From Burkholderiales bacterium (GTDB taxonomy: Bacteria > Pseudomonadota > Gammaproteobacteria > Burkholderiales > Burkholderiaceae_C), in NCBI GenBank assembly GCA_025360385.1, contig JANYCG010000061.1, forward strand, positions 1-40,511: DNA of 40,511 bases, read 5' to 3'. The stretch's first letter is position 1, and each line of letters begins with the position of its first letter. Shown here piece after piece: positions 25,757 through 36,378 of this stretch. The notes beneath the pieces are model-generated. The model made no database searches. It had not been told where the DNA came from and saw nothing but the letters and a program-made list of their open reading frames with translations. Both the position numbers and the translations under genes were made by a program.

Positions 25757-28291
25757 TCACATCAGCGTGACCTCTACCCGGCGCCCTTCGGCCGCTGAGG
25801 TCGCACCGGCCTTGATGTCTTGCGGTTTGACGAGTTCGATTTTGTCGTCCGCCACGCCCGAGCCCTTGAGCAAATCTCGCACGGCAAAGGCGCGGGCTTT
25901 GGCGATCTCGGCGTTTTTGGCGGCGTCGCCGCTGCCATCGACATAACCGCTGATGGCCGCTTTTTTGCCCGCTGCGACGCCTTTGACGATTTCAGCCAAA
26001 GCCTCTTTGCCACCGGCTGCCACGTCAGACTTGCCGGATGCAAAGTAGAACTTGACCACGCCGCCTTCGGCCTTGACGGACGCGGCATCGGCGGCCGCTT
26101 GTGCGGCGGCGGCCATGGCGGAGTCAGACTTGGCATCGGCGTTGGCAGCGGGTGCCGGTGTGGCAGCGGCAGCCGTCGTCGCAACCGCCATCGCAACGGG
26201 TGCCGTCGTATGGGCACCAGCGCCTGAGCCCCCGTGGATTTGCATCATCACAGGAACAATGAGCAAGGCCACAATGTTGATGATCTTGATCAGGGGATTC
26301 ACGGCTGGGCCGGCTGTGTCCTTGTACGGATCGCCCACGGTGTCGCCTGTGACAGCGGCTTTATGGGTGTCAGAACCTTTGCCGCCGTGGTGGCCGTCTT
26401 CAATGTATTTTTTGGCATTGTCCCAGGCACCGCCGCCGGTGCACATGGAAATCGCGACGAACAACCCGGTCACGATGGTGCCCATCAGCAAGCCGCCCAA
26501 TGCGGCGGGTCCGAGCAACAGGCCGACCAAAATTGGCGCAACCACTGGCAACAATGACGGAATCATCATCTCTTTGATGGCCGCCGTGGTCAACATGTCA
26601 ACCGCTGCGCTGTAGTCGGGCTTGCGTTCGCCAGCCATGATGGCTCCGTCGGAGAACTGACGACGCACTTCAACCACAACAGAACCTGCGGCACGGCCGA
26701 CGGCCTCCATCGCCATGGCACCGAACAAGTAAGGAATCAGCCCGCCGATGAACAGGCCAATGATGACCATGGGGTTGGACAAATCGAAACTGACGGCACT
26801 GCCGTAAGCCTCAAGTTTGTGGGTGTAGTCGGCAAACAGCACCAGCGCAGCCAGGCCGGCGGAGCCGATCGCATACCCTTTGGTGACAGCCTTGGTGGTG
26901 TTGCCCACGGCATCCAGTGGGTCGGTGACATCACGCACGCTTTTGGGCAACTCGGCCATTTCAGCGATGCCGCCGGCGTTGTCGGTGATAGGGCCGTAAG
27001 CGTCCAGCGCGACCACGATGCCCGCCATGCTCAGCATGGACGTTGCGGCAATTGCAATGCCATACAGGCCAGCCAGTTTGAAGGCGACAAAAATGGCGAT
27101 GCAGACAAATATCACCGGCCAGGCTGTGGAGCGCATGGACACGCCCAAACCGGCAATGATGTTGGTGCCGTGCCCGGTCGTGGATGCCTGCGCAATGTGT
27201 TTGACGGGCGGGTACTGGGTGCCGGTGTAGTACTCGGTGACCCAGACCAGTGCTCCCGTAAGCACCAGGCCGACCGTGCAAGCACCAAACAGGGCCATCT
27301 GGGTGCCAGCGGCTTTGATGGCATTGTCAGGAATCAACCAGGTGGTGACAAAGTAAAAAGCAATCAGAGACAGCACGCCCGCGACGGCCAGGCCCTTGTA
27401 CAAGGCCGGCATCACGTTTTTCATGCCCGGTGATGCCTTGACAAAGAAGCAGCCAATGATGGAGGCGACGATGGACACGGCGCCCAAGGCCAAGGGGTAT
27501 ACGACGGCGGAAGTCCCCGCACCTGTTACGAGGAGTGCTCCCAAAACCATAGTAGCGATCAAGGTCACCGCATAGGTTTCGAACAAATCAGCGGCCATGC
27601 CGGCGCAGTCGCCCACGTTGTCACCCACGTTGTCGGCGATCACCGCCGGGTTGCGCGGGTCGTCCTCGGGAATGCCGGCTTCAACTTTGCCGACCAAGTC
27701 CGCGCCGACGTCAGCGCCTTTGGTGAATATGCCGCCGCCCAGACGAGCAAAAATTGAAATCAGCGAGGAGCCGAAGGCAAAACCAATGAGCGGGTCGAGC
27801 ATTTTTGCGAGGTTTTTGTCCGGTGTCAGGTTCCCATTGCCGACCAGAAACCAATAGAAAGCCGTCACGCCCAAAAGACCCAGCCCCACGACCAGCATGC
27901 CGGTGATGGCGCCGCCCCGAAAGGCGACGTCAAGCGCTGGGCCAATGCCTTTGGTGGCGGCTTGCGCGGTGCGCACATTGGCGCGCACCGACACGTTCAT
28001 GCCAATGAAGCCGCAGGCCCCGGAGAGAACGGCTCCTACGACAAAACCAGTGGCCGTCATGCCGCCCAGAAACAATCCGATCAGAATGGCCAGCACGACA
28101 CCGACCACAGCAATGGATTTATATTGGCGCGCCAGGTAGGCGGCGGCACCGGTTTGAATTGCAGCGGCAATTTCTTGCATCCGCGCATTGCCGGCATCCT
28201 GCGAAAGGATCCAGCTGCGAGCCCAAATGCCATACGCCACGGCAATCAGTCCGCAAACAAGCGCCAATACCAGCGCTGAGTTGCCAATCAT
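25757..28291 (-). CDS. hppA: Membrane-bound proton-translocating pyrophosphatase with C-terminal OmpA-like domain
   Basis: An 844-residue protein. Residues 1 to about 690 form the 16-helix membrane pyrophosphatase, which couples PPi hydrolysis to ion pumping; family motifs include the metal-binding [20 protein letters not shown], the [19 protein letters not shown] loop and the C-terminal [19 protein letters not shown]. In [16 protein letters not shown] (about residues 463-478) a Lys occupies the position that marks potassium-independent proton pumps. An alanine-rich linker follows, and the last 100 residues resemble an OmpA-like peptidoglycan-binding domain ([39 protein letters not shown]). 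Ordinary family members end before the linker. As the membrane part ends in the periplasm, the extra domain could contact the cell wall. It is divergent from ppa. Confidence 0.95.
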   Translation of the reverse strand: MIGNSALVLALVCGLIAVAYGIWARSWILSQDAGNARMQEIAAAIQTGAAAYLARQYKSIAVVGVVLAILIGLFLGGMTATGFVVGAVLSGACGFIGMNVSVRANVRTAQAATKGIGPALDVAFRGGAITGMLVVGLGLLGVTAFYWFLVGNGNLTPDKNLAKMLDPLIGFAFGSSLISIFARLGGGIFTKGADVGADLVGKVEAGIPEDDPRNPAVIADNVGDNVGDCAGMAADLFETYAVTLIATMVLGALLVTGAGTSAVVYPLALGAVSIVASIIGCFFVKASPGMKNVMPALYKGLAVAGVLSLIAFYFVTTWLIPDNAIKAAGTQMALFGACTVGLVLTGALVWVTEYYTGTQYPPVKHIAQASTTGHGTNIIAGLGVSMRSTAWPVIFVCIAIFVAFKLAGLYGIAIAATSMLSMAGIVVALDAYGPITDNAGGIAEMAELPKSVRDVTDPLDAVGNTTKAVTKGYAIGSAGLAALVLFADYTHKLEAYGSAVSFDLSNPMVIIGLFIGGLIPYLFGAMAMEAVGRAAGSVVVEVRRQFSDGAIMAGERKPDYSAAVDMLTTAAIKEMMIPSLLPVVAPILVGLLLGPAALGGLLMGTIVTGLFVAISMCTGGGAWDNAKKYIEDGHHGGKGSDTHKAAVTGDTVGDPYKDTAGPAVNPLIKIINIVALLIVPVMMQIHGGSGAGAHTTAPVAMAVATTAAAATPAPAANADAKSDSAMAAAAQAAADAASVKAEGGVVKFYFASGKSDVAAGGKEALAEIVKGVAAGKKAAISGYVDGSGDAAKNAEIAKARAFAVRDLLKGSGVADDKIELVKPQDIKAGATSAAEGRRVEVTLM

Positions 28292-28320
28292 AAATAAATC
28301 TCCTGAGTTGTTTCGCTGTG

Positions 28321-28362
28321 AAGGAGTGCAACGCTAGCTTCACCCCCGCTGCGTTGCTTCCT
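28321..28362. repeat. Imperfect inverted repeat between hppA and ppa
   Basis: AGGAGTGCAACGC and GCGTTGCTTCCT are near-complements (GCAACGC/GCGTTGC perfect) around a 16-base loop. It lies 37-71 bases upstream of the hppA ATG in a 228-base divergent promoter region. It could be an operator or a leader hairpin of the hppA mRNA; no known riboswitch is recognised. Confidence 0.5.
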
Positions 28363-28519
28363 CGGATCTCCAGTAAACGGCAGGCGTTTGGAGTCGATTG
28401 GCCAACGCGCGGACTTTAACGTGAAAAAAGTCCGATTCAGCTTGGTGCAAGTTTTGAGCAAGTAAAATTAGGGTTAGTCCCAAGTCGCAAACACAAAACC
28501 TGAAACTGGAGAAAGCCGA

Positions 28520-29056
28520 ATGTCCCTAGATAAAGTCAGCCCCGGCAAAAACGCCCCCGAAGAGTTCAATGTCGTCATCGAAATTCCGATGAACGCCGAC
28601 CCGGTCAAGTACGAAGTGGACAAAGAAAGCGGTGCAATTTTTGTTGACCGTTTCATGAGCACGTCTATGCATTACCCCACCAACTACGGTTACGTTCCCA
28701 AAACATTGAGCGGTGACGGCGACCCGGTGGATGTGTTGGTGATCACCCCGGTGCCATTGATCCCGGGGGTCGTCGTCACCTGCCGCGCTATCGGCATTTT
28801 GAAGATGGAGGATGAAGCCGGCATGGACGGCAAAGTGCTGGCTGTGCCCATCGACAAAAAATGTTCGCTCTATACCCAGTGGCAAAAGCCGCAAGACATG
28901 AACCCGCTGCGCCTGAAAACCATTTCCCATTTCTTTGAACACTACAAAGACCTGGAGGACGGCAAGTGGGTCAAGGTGCTGGGTTGGGACGGTCCTGATG
29001 CTGCCAAACTTGAGATATCGGATGGCATTGCAAGTTACAAAAAAATAAACTCCTGA
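28520..29056 (+). CDS. ppa: Inorganic pyrophosphatase, family I
   Basis: A 178-residue soluble enzyme that hydrolyses PPi to two phosphates, pulling biosynthetic reactions forward. Conserved stretches are [43 protein letters not shown] with the metal-binding aspartates, and [10 protein letters not shown]. Length is normal for bacterial family I. It is divergent from the membrane pyrophosphatase hppA, so the cell encodes both a heat-releasing and an energy-conserving PPi hydrolase at one locus. A GGAG-like sequence (TGGAGAAAG) precedes the ATG. Confidence 0.97.
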   Translation: MSLDKVSPGKNAPEEFNVVIEIPMNADPVKYEVDKESGAIFVDRFMSTSMHYPTNYGYVPKTLSGDGDPVDVLVITPVPLIPGVVVTCRAIGILKMEDEAGMDGKVLAVPIDKKCSLYTQWQKPQDMNPLRLKTISHFFEHYKDLEDGKWVKVLGWDGPDAAKLEISDGIASYKKINS

Positions 29057-29192
29057 GACGCAAAGGACGCGACCGCATGGTGCTCTGGCCAGGCCCACTA
29101 AAGCCCCAGTCCGCTCGGGTAAACCGGGTTACAAAAAGCTTCAGACAGAGTGATAATGCGCCATCTTTTAGCTCGTGGAAAGTGGTTGACCT

Positions 29193-29648
29193 GTGTACAA
29201 AACCTGGTTGTGGTTGTTGCCTTTGGTGCCGGTGGCGGGCGTCTTCATGTGGGCCGCAGACGTCGTCACTGGTGACGGTGAGAGAACGGTTTACGCGGCA
29301 GGCTGTGACAAGGGCGAATGGGAGCAGGATCGCTGCACCGGGAAACTGGTTGCAGCAGAGCGCTTTCGGTTTCGCGTTTTAAGAGCGCATCGTGAGGTTT
29401 TTTTCTGGAACGTCGGCGTTGAGTCAGACCCGACCGGGAAATTGATCAACTGCACAATCATTGATGGGCGCAACTGGGTCTGCCCTGCGTCGGTCGAAGG
29501 GCCCAAACCTATCATTCTTGAAATGGCGCGAGGCAAGCCGATTCGCGAATTCACAGGCAAGACGCGGGCTTCGCACCCAGTCAGCAAAATCCGTTGGACT
29601 TTACTTAAATACGGCATTTCCTTGGGTGATACAGCCGTTTGCCCTTAA
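29193..29648 (+). CDS. Unknown protein with N-terminal signal or membrane anchor
   Basis: A 151-residue protein starting at GTG (MYKTWLWLLPLVPVAGVFMW as the signal/anchor). The mature part contains two nearby cysteines (AGCDKGEWEQDRCTGK) and two further ones (INCTII and WVCPAS), suggesting disulphides in the periplasm. I do not recognise a family. The GTG start gives the complete hydrophobic segment; the ATG at 29247 would cut it away. It lies alone between ppa and the convergent hydrolase. Confidence 0.7.
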   Translation: MYKTWLWLLPLVPVAGVFMWAADVVTGDGERTVYAAGCDKGEWEQDRCTGKLVAAERFRFRVLRAHREVFFWNVGVESDPTGKLINCTIIDGRNWVCPASVEGPKPIILEMARGKPIREFTGKTRASHPVSKIRWTLLKYGISLGDTAVCP

Positions 29649-29699
29649 GGAGGCGGATAAAGCCAACACAGCCTATTGGCCATTTCGGCTCCCGCAAGC

Positions 29700-30533
29700 C
29701 TACCGACCTCGCTGCGGATCTGGAAAGATCAGGCCGTGCAGCCCAGCTTTGCGCTCAAATGGTTTCCACGCCCCTTCGGGTTGTGCCAGGCGGTCGGCAA
29801 TTGCCCACCAGGCCGATGGATTGACGCCAATGCCAAGGTGGCTGGCCAGCACTTCAAGATTTTCCGTCAACGGGTTGATGGCGCAAGGTGCCTGCAAACT
29901 CGCCCGCCAGGCGACGACGCCATCGGTGCGGGAGTAAATTGACGTGGTGGGCATTGGGGGCGCGGCGGGGAGGTCGTAATGGGTGGATTCGTGGGCCACC
30001 CGCCGTCCGCTCGTCAGCTCATAGACCCGCCAAGCATTGGTGCTTTTAGGGGAGCCTGAAAAGGGTGTGCCCAAAGTGATGACGCTGCGCACCATGTCGG
30101 GCAACAATTTGGCAAGTTCACGCGCGTAAACCCCGCCCAGGCTCCAACCGATCAGGCTGACCGGACGGCCGCTGCGTTGTGCTGCTTCAATCACCTGGCC
30201 CTTCGCACTTTCAAGCACACCCGCGCGGGCTCCGAAATTGAAGCCCTGATTCCAGCCGGCCACGCCGTAGTTGCGGGATTCCAGATACCGGCGCAGCGGC
30301 ACGGTGGAGCTGTCGCTGGCGGACAGGCCAGGGAAGACAATGACCGCATGGCCGTCGCCCAGGGGCGCGCGCTGCAAAATTGGCCAGGCGGCAAGTGTTG
30401 CGCCAAACTCCCAGAATGCCCGAAATTCCAGCGCCAACAGCAAGGCGTTGGGCGCGGCGATGCCAGCTCCGTAGGATTGTTCTGTAGCCGCTTTTTCTTG
30501 GCGTGATTGGCTGGGCATTGTTGAAACATTCAT
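29700..30533 (-). CDS. Alpha/beta hydrolase (PGAP1/lipase-like)
   Basis: A 277-residue protein of the alpha/beta hydrolase fold. The nucleophile elbow is IGWSLGGVYARELA, preceded by VIVFPGLSASDSSTVPLRRY (oxyanion region) and followed by ITLGTPFSG and SIYSRTDGVVAW with a candidate acid Asp. HLGIGVNPSA contains a candidate catalytic His. It probably hydrolyses an ester, perhaps a lipid; substrate unknown. The frame extends upstream to 30599 but that part overlaps a TA-rich TTTGATAGC repeat, so I prefer the ATG at 30533. No strong ribosome-binding site is visible for either. Confidence 0.85.
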   Translation of the reverse strand: MNVSTMPSQSRQEKAATEQSYGAGIAAPNALLLALEFRAFWEFGATLAAWPILQRAPLGDGHAVIVFPGLSASDSSTVPLRRYLESRNYGVAGWNQGFNFGARAGVLESAKGQVIEAAQRSGRPVSLIGWSLGGVYARELAKLLPDMVRSVITLGTPFSGSPKSTNAWRVYELTSGRRVAHESTHYDLPAAPPMPTTSIYSRTDGVVAWRASLQAPCAINPLTENLEVLASHLGIGVNPSAWWAIADRLAQPEGAWKPFERKAGLHGLIFPDPQRGR

Positions 30534-30711
30534 GAAAAAGCACACTCGCATCAAATGCCAGGGTGTTGTCTGTTTTGATAGCGCCAACGGTAACAGCATT
30601 TGCGGCGGGGCAGCCCATTGCTGCGGCCTGATTTAGAGGAAGCCCTCAGGTTTGCCGTCTCCTGCGTGACGCGGCCAACTGGGGTTAACACCGGGGAAAC
30701 GCAGCCTTGAT

Positions 30712-31965
30712 TTAACCCTGTTTGAACGGCGTTCGATCCGACAGTTCATCCAGATAGGAATTGATGCCACTGCCTTCGCGTTCCAGAAATTTTTCGACCG
30801 CATTGGCAAATGCGGGATGCGCCAGCCAGTGGGCGCTGGTGGTTTTGACGGGCATCAGCGCCCGCGCCATTTTGTGCTCGCCTTGCGCGCCGCCTTCAAA
30901 GCGCTCGTAACCGTGCTCAATGCACCATTGCAGCGGCTGGTAGTAACAGGCTTCGAAATGCAGGCAGTCGACACGTTTGAGGGCGCCCCAATATCGGCCG
31001 TACGTGACCACCGACTGCCTCTTGGTCGCCTCCAGGTGATCAAAACCATCGGAAGTTCTTGTGAATATTGAGTTTGTAGCTATTAAACTAGTAGCAATTG
31101 GCGTCCCTTCCTGTTCCGCCACAAACAGCAGCCAGGGTTCAGTCATGGTGTGCGCCATGCGCTGGAAGAAGTCTGGGCTCAAATACGGCGCGTTGCCGTG
31201 CTCCTGGTAGGTGCGTTCGTAGCAGCGGTAAAAAAAATCCCAATCCGCCGCCGCAATACCAGCTCCCAAGGCCCAGCGAAATTTGACGCCAGCCTCTGCA
31301 ACTTTGCGCCGCTCCTGGCGAATTTTCTTGCGTTTGTCCTGGTTGAGCGACATCAAGAAATCGTCAAAATCCGTGAACTTGCGCGGTAGCGTGGGGGGCA
31401 GCGACGACACGAAGTGCGGCAGCGTGGGGGCCACATTCTTCCAGTGGAATTGAACCGTATGCCGTTGCATCATGCCGGCAGCGGAGCATGCATCAATGTC
31501 GTCCTCATTGCCAAACAAAACATGGAGTGACGACATTTTTTGCGCTTGGCACCAATCCAACAATGCTTGCACCAGGGCTTGCCGATCTTGCGATGTGCGG
31601 GCCAGCAGGCGCGCCCCCGGCACCGGCGTAAAAGGCACGGCCACCACCGCTTTTGGGTAGTAATCGAGGCCATGTTGCTGGTAGGCATTGGCCCAGGCCC
31701 AGTCGAAAACGTATTCACCATAGGAATGTGCTTTGACGTACAGCGGGCAGGCGGCCACCAGTTGTCCGCCCAGCGTCAGCGTCATGAAGCGCGCAGTCCA
31801 GCCGGAGGCGGGCGTGGCCGAACCACTTTCAAACAACGCGGCGAGGTACTCATGGCGCATGAAGGGGTTGCCATCTTGCTGGTCATCGAGGAGCGCGTTC
31901 CATGCGGCGGCGTCCAAGGCCAGCGGCGAGTCCAGAACCCGAATGACATAATCCAATTTACCCAT
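30712..31965 (-). CDS. FemAB/GNAT-like acyltransferase (PF04339-type) with two repeat-derived inserts
   Basis: A 417-residue protein of the COG3146 family, GNAT-fold proteins related to the Fem peptidyltransferases; exact reaction not established. Family stretches are HEYLAALFESGSATP, DKRKKIRQERRKVAEAG, FYRCYERTYQEHGNAPYLS, TYGRYWGALKRVDCLHFE and YERFEGGAQGEHKMARAL. Two insertions stand out against the family pattern. One (APTLPHFVSSLPPTLP) comes from the GC-rich repeat at 31393-31431. The other, about 25 residues between IATSLIA and TYGRYWG, contains the TA-rich repeat at 31079-31100. Both keep the frame open. The gene is divergent from nadE, with only 26 bases between the start codons. Confidence 0.9.
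   Translation of the reverse strand: MGKLDYVIRVLDSPLALDAAAWNALLDDQQDGNPFMRHEYLAALFESGSATPASGWTARFMTLTLGGQLVAACPLYVKAHSYGEYVFDWAWANAYQQHGLDYYPKAVVAVPFTPVPGARLLARTSQDRQALVQALLDWCQAQKMSSLHVLFGNEDDIDACSAAGMMQRHTVQFHWKNVAPTLPHFVSSLPPTLPRKFTDFDDFLMSLNQDKRKKIRQERRKVAEAGVKFRWALGAGIAAADWDFFYRCYERTYQEHGNAPYLSPDFFQRMAHTMTEPWLLFVAEQEGTPIATSLIATNSIFTRTSDGFDHLEATKRQSVVTYGRYWGALKRVDCLHFEACYYQPLQWCIEHGYERFEGGAQGEHKMARALMPVKTTSAHWLAHPAFANAVEKFLEREGSGINSYLDELSDRTPFKQG
31079..31100. repeat. GCTAT-type short repeat inside the acyltransferase gene
   Basis: A 22-base sequence beginning GCTATT, with TAG in the middle and ending AGCAATTG. It matches the copy in nadE (32784-32805) at 17 of 22 positions. In the protein it encodes part of the IATSLIATN insert. 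Confidence 0.6.
31393..31431. repeat. GC-rich repeat encoding an APTL...LPP peptide, copy 2
   Basis: On the minus strand it reads GGCCCCCACGCT, ACTTCGTGT, GCTGCCCCC, the same three blocks as the copy at the mobA start, over the same total length. It is followed by a partial second unit (CCCACGCT). It lies in frame within the acyltransferase gene. Confidence 0.75.
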
Positions 31966-31991
31966 CGCTTTGCATCCCCTGTGCCGTATTT

Positions 31992-34104
<2,113 letters not shown>

Positions 34105-34115
34105 GGAGTGCGAAC

Positions 34116-34628
34116 ATGATGCGAATGCTTGGTGTCCATTTGATAGCAATTCTGGGCGTTGCAATGGGTCCCAATGCGCTTGCGCAAAATCAGATAGCCG
34201 ATCCCTTACCTTTGGCAGGCCGCCAAAAGGTGCACGTCATTTACATGGGTGGAAGTGATTGCCCGCCTTGCGTTGCCTGGCGGGCGTTTGAGCTGCCCAA
34301 GCTTGAGAAGTCGGAAGTGTTTCGCAGCATCAAGTTTGACATTGTCCAAAAGTCGATCAAGTCTTCGGTTCCCTCTGCCTTTTTCCTGCCGGAGGCAGTC
34401 AAGCCGTTGAAGGATTTGTTGGACACCGCTTCCGGTGGAAACGGCGGTTCACCCCAGATGGCGGTTGTCGTTGATGGCAAAGTGTTTGACTATTCTTTTG
34501 GTGCACTCGACACTGCAGATTTCGAAAAACTTATTCTTGCGGCTCAAGGTGCCTCCGGAGCTATCGCAACGAAAAAACCATGCGTTCGCCGACTGAAAGG
34601 CTGGAGATGCGCACCGACCGATAGCTGA
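34116..34628 (+). CDS. Periplasmic thioredoxin-fold protein with CPPC motif
   Basis: A 170-residue protein with a signal peptide (MMRMLGVHLIAILGVAMGPN, cleavage expected after ALAQ). The mature part has VHVIYMGGSDCPPCVAWR, with a redox-type C49-P-P-C52 motif at the start of the first helix of a thioredoxin-like fold, and a cis-proline-like region in GGSPQMAVVVDGKVFDY. It may act as a disulphide oxidoreductase or thiol carrier. TGAGGAG lies seven bases before the ATG at 34116. It probably shares a transcript with glnB; no functional link is known. The C-terminal end (TKKPCVRRLKGWRC) is basic and adds two more cysteines. Confidence 0.75.
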   Translation: MMRMLGVHLIAILGVAMGPNALAQNQIADPLPLAGRQKVHVIYMGGSDCPPCVAWRAFELPKLEKSEVFRSIKFDIVQKSIKSSVPSAFFLPEAVKPLKDLLDTASGGNGGSPQMAVVVDGKVFDYSFGALDTADFEKLILAAQGASGAIATKKPCVRRLKGWRCAPTDS

Positions 34629-34706
34629 CGCCTTCCGCTAAGCGGCAGGCCAGACGCGAGATCAACAAGCTCCGATTCCGCTGGCTACGGCGCGGGACTG
34701 GGACTT

Positions 34707-34970
34707 TTAGGAGATCCTGGAACCGTATGAACGATTTGATCCCGTTCGGACAGATTCCAAATACAGCGTATCCGGTGCGACATCCACGTTGCCGGGCCAG
34801 ACCACCGTGCCATAGTCCACTCGGGCCAGCTTGAAGAGTGCCGGTGCGGCGATGCGGTTCCACGGTTTGAGCCGCAAGAGCGGGCGCATGTCAAACGCGC
34901 GGCGCTCACCATTGGCAAAGGTGAGGTCGAGGTTGAAATTGTCCTGCGCAACGACCGAGATCACGTCCAT
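34707..34970 (-). CDS. DUF2442 domain protein
   Basis: An 87-residue protein beginning MDVISVVAQDNFNLDLTFAN and containing GERRAFDMRPLL and LARVDYGTVVWPGNVDVAPD, the DUF2442 pattern. Genes of this family commonly pair with DUF4160 genes in a layout that has been suggested, without proof known to me, to be toxin-antitoxin-like. Here the DUF4160 partner directly upstream (10 bases) is interrupted by a stop codon. GGAACAGG precedes the ATG. The frame could be opened further upstream but the family start fits 34970. Confidence 0.85.
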   Translation of the reverse strand: MDVISVVAQDNFNLDLTFANGERRAFDMRPLLRLKPWNRIAAPALFKLARVDYGTVVWPGNVDVAPDTLYLESVRTGSNRSYGSRIS

Positions 34971-34980
34971 AGCCTGTTCC

Positions 34981-35250
34981 CTATTGCAGCGGGGCGATTC
35001 GGAAGGGCTCGTCGCCATTGACTGCCAATTCCCAGTCCGCCAGCAACTCTTCGCTGTGGATTTCAATCCAAGCCTGAACCAGCTTCATCTGTTTTGCAGG
35101 CAGCCCGCCGCCGAAAAACACACCCTCTGGAATGCTGACCACGGCTTCCTCACCCTGGTAGCGGACGTGGATGTGCGGCGAATGATGCTGCCGATTGTCC
35201 CGCTGTTACATCAGCACCAAAATGCCGTAAAACATGCTTATGGTGGGCAT
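34981..35250 (-). pseudogene. DUF4160 domain gene with in-frame stop at codon 15
   Basis: From the ATG at 35250 the frame reads MPTISMFYGILVLM, then TAA (35208-35206), then continues unbroken for 74 codons with QRDNRQHHSPHIHVRYQGEE, AVVSIPEGVFFGGGLPAKQM and LVQAWIEIHSEELLADWELA to TAG at 34983. Family members have a Tyr, usually YYRDN or YFRDN, at this point, so a single base change of a TAT or TAC codon to TAA explains it. The rest is intact, which suggests a recent event, a sequencing error, or read-through. It sits ahead of DUF2442 in the same direction. Confidence 0.85.
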
Positions 35251-35273
35251 TTCGAAATTTTAACGGGGCTAGG

Positions 35274-35861
35274 TTAGAGATATTCAGACCGGACGCCGGA
35301 TGCCAAACCGGCCGCTTGCACAAGTTGCGGCAATAGCGCGGCGGGATCTTCACCCACTGAGATTAGGTCCATTTGCACCGGGCCCATGAATTGGCTGTCC
35401 ACGGCGTGCTGCAAAAACTGTAGCAGCGCATCGTAATACCCTGAAGTGTTGAGCAGCCCCACGGGTTTGTCGTGGTAGCCGAGCTGGCGCCAAGTCCAGA
35501 CTTCAAAGAATTCCTCAAAAGTGCCGATGCCGCCGGGCAGGGCCAGGAAGGCGTCGGCGCGCTCCATCATGAGGCGCTTGCGCTCGTGCATGGTGTCAAC
35601 CACCACCAATTCGGTGCAGTCGGCATGGGCCCATTCGCGTTCGACCAGTGCCCTGGGGATGACTCCAACGACGCGGCCACCTGCGGCCAGGCAAGCGTCG
35701 GCCAGCAGGCCCATGAGGCCGTTGTGGCCACCACCATAGACGAGTTGTCCGCCATGCTGGCCGATCCATTGCCCCACCTGTTGGGCCACCGCTGCAAAGG
35801 CCGGATCAGCCCCCGGACGGGAGCCGCAGTACACGCCAACCGAAAAGGCGGATGGTTTCAT
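35274..35861 (-). CDS. LOG family protein (TIGR00730; nucleoside 5'-monophosphate phosphoribohydrolase-like)
   Basis: A 195-residue protein of the Rossmann-fold LOG family, related to cytokinin riboside 5'-monophosphate phosphoribohydrolase, which releases the base from a nucleotide. The signature PGGIGTFEEFFEVWTWRQLG and the GVYCGSRPGADPAF and LVYGGGHNGLMG loops are present, and MHERKRLMMERADAF completes the core. The in vivo substrate in bacteria is uncertain. Its ATG overlaps the RDD-family stop codon as ATGA, so the two are translated together. Confidence 0.94.
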   Translation of the reverse strand: MKPSAFSVGVYCGSRPGADPAFAAVAQQVGQWIGQHGGQLVYGGGHNGLMGLLADACLAAGGRVVGVIPRALVEREWAHADCTELVVVDTMHERKRLMMERADAFLALPGGIGTFEEFFEVWTWRQLGYHDKPVGLLNTSGYYDALLQFLQHAVDSQFMGPVQMDLISVGEDPAALLPQLVQAAGLASGVRSEYL

Positions 35862-36367
35862 GCCGGGCCGTGTTGCAGGGGTTTTGCCGCAGGGCGGCTC
35901 TCAACGAGGCGTGTGCCCGCCCAACTGTCGTGCCAAAACTGCCGTGCAGGGTGAAAGCGGCTCAAAATCGCCCAAACCGCAATCCAGCCCAGGGCAATGA
36001 CCACGGCCTCCAGGCCGCGCAGATTGAACAGCGCCGCAGCAGCAAGCGGCGGCAACAGCCAGATCCAGCTCAGTGCATATCGCAGTGCGGCTCGGCCTTG
36101 GCTGATGCGTTTGCCATCAACGCCAACCACCTCGATGTCCCAGGTCTTCATGGCCAGAGTTTGGCCTTTGGCCCAAAACCAGATGAAATAGATGCCAAAA
36201 ATGACGAACAAAAAAGCCTGCAGGGCCGGGCGGTTCTGCATGGCATTGCGGGTTTGGCTCAGGGACGAAAACAGGTAGCCGGCGATGAAGGCGACGCCGA
36301 ACATCAAGATGCCTTCATAGAGCCAGCACGCCATGCGCCGCCAAAGACCGGGGGCGACTTGCGGCAT
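35858..36367 (-). CDS. RDD family membrane protein
   Basis: A 169-residue membrane protein with about three to four hydrophobic segments. The RDD family is named for an Arg and two Asp in the first helices; here the region reads GLWRRMACWLYEGIL, with Glu in place of the expected first Asp, and KTWDIEVVGVDGKRIS and ALRYALSWIWLLPPL match the later part. Function unknown, perhaps ion transport. Start is chosen at ATG 36367; a TTG at 36382 would overlap the DUF3106 stop. It is followed by the overlapping LOG gene. Confidence 0.88.
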   Translation of the reverse strand: MPQVAPGLWRRMACWLYEGILMFGVAFIAGYLFSSLSQTRNAMQNRPALQAFLFVIFGIYFIWFWAKGQTLAMKTWDIEVVGVDGKRISQGRAALRYALSWIWLLPPLAAAALFNLRGLEAVVIALGWIAVWAILSRFHPARQFWHDSWAGTRLVESRPAAKPLQHGPA

Positions 36368-36378
36368 CAATATCGGCG

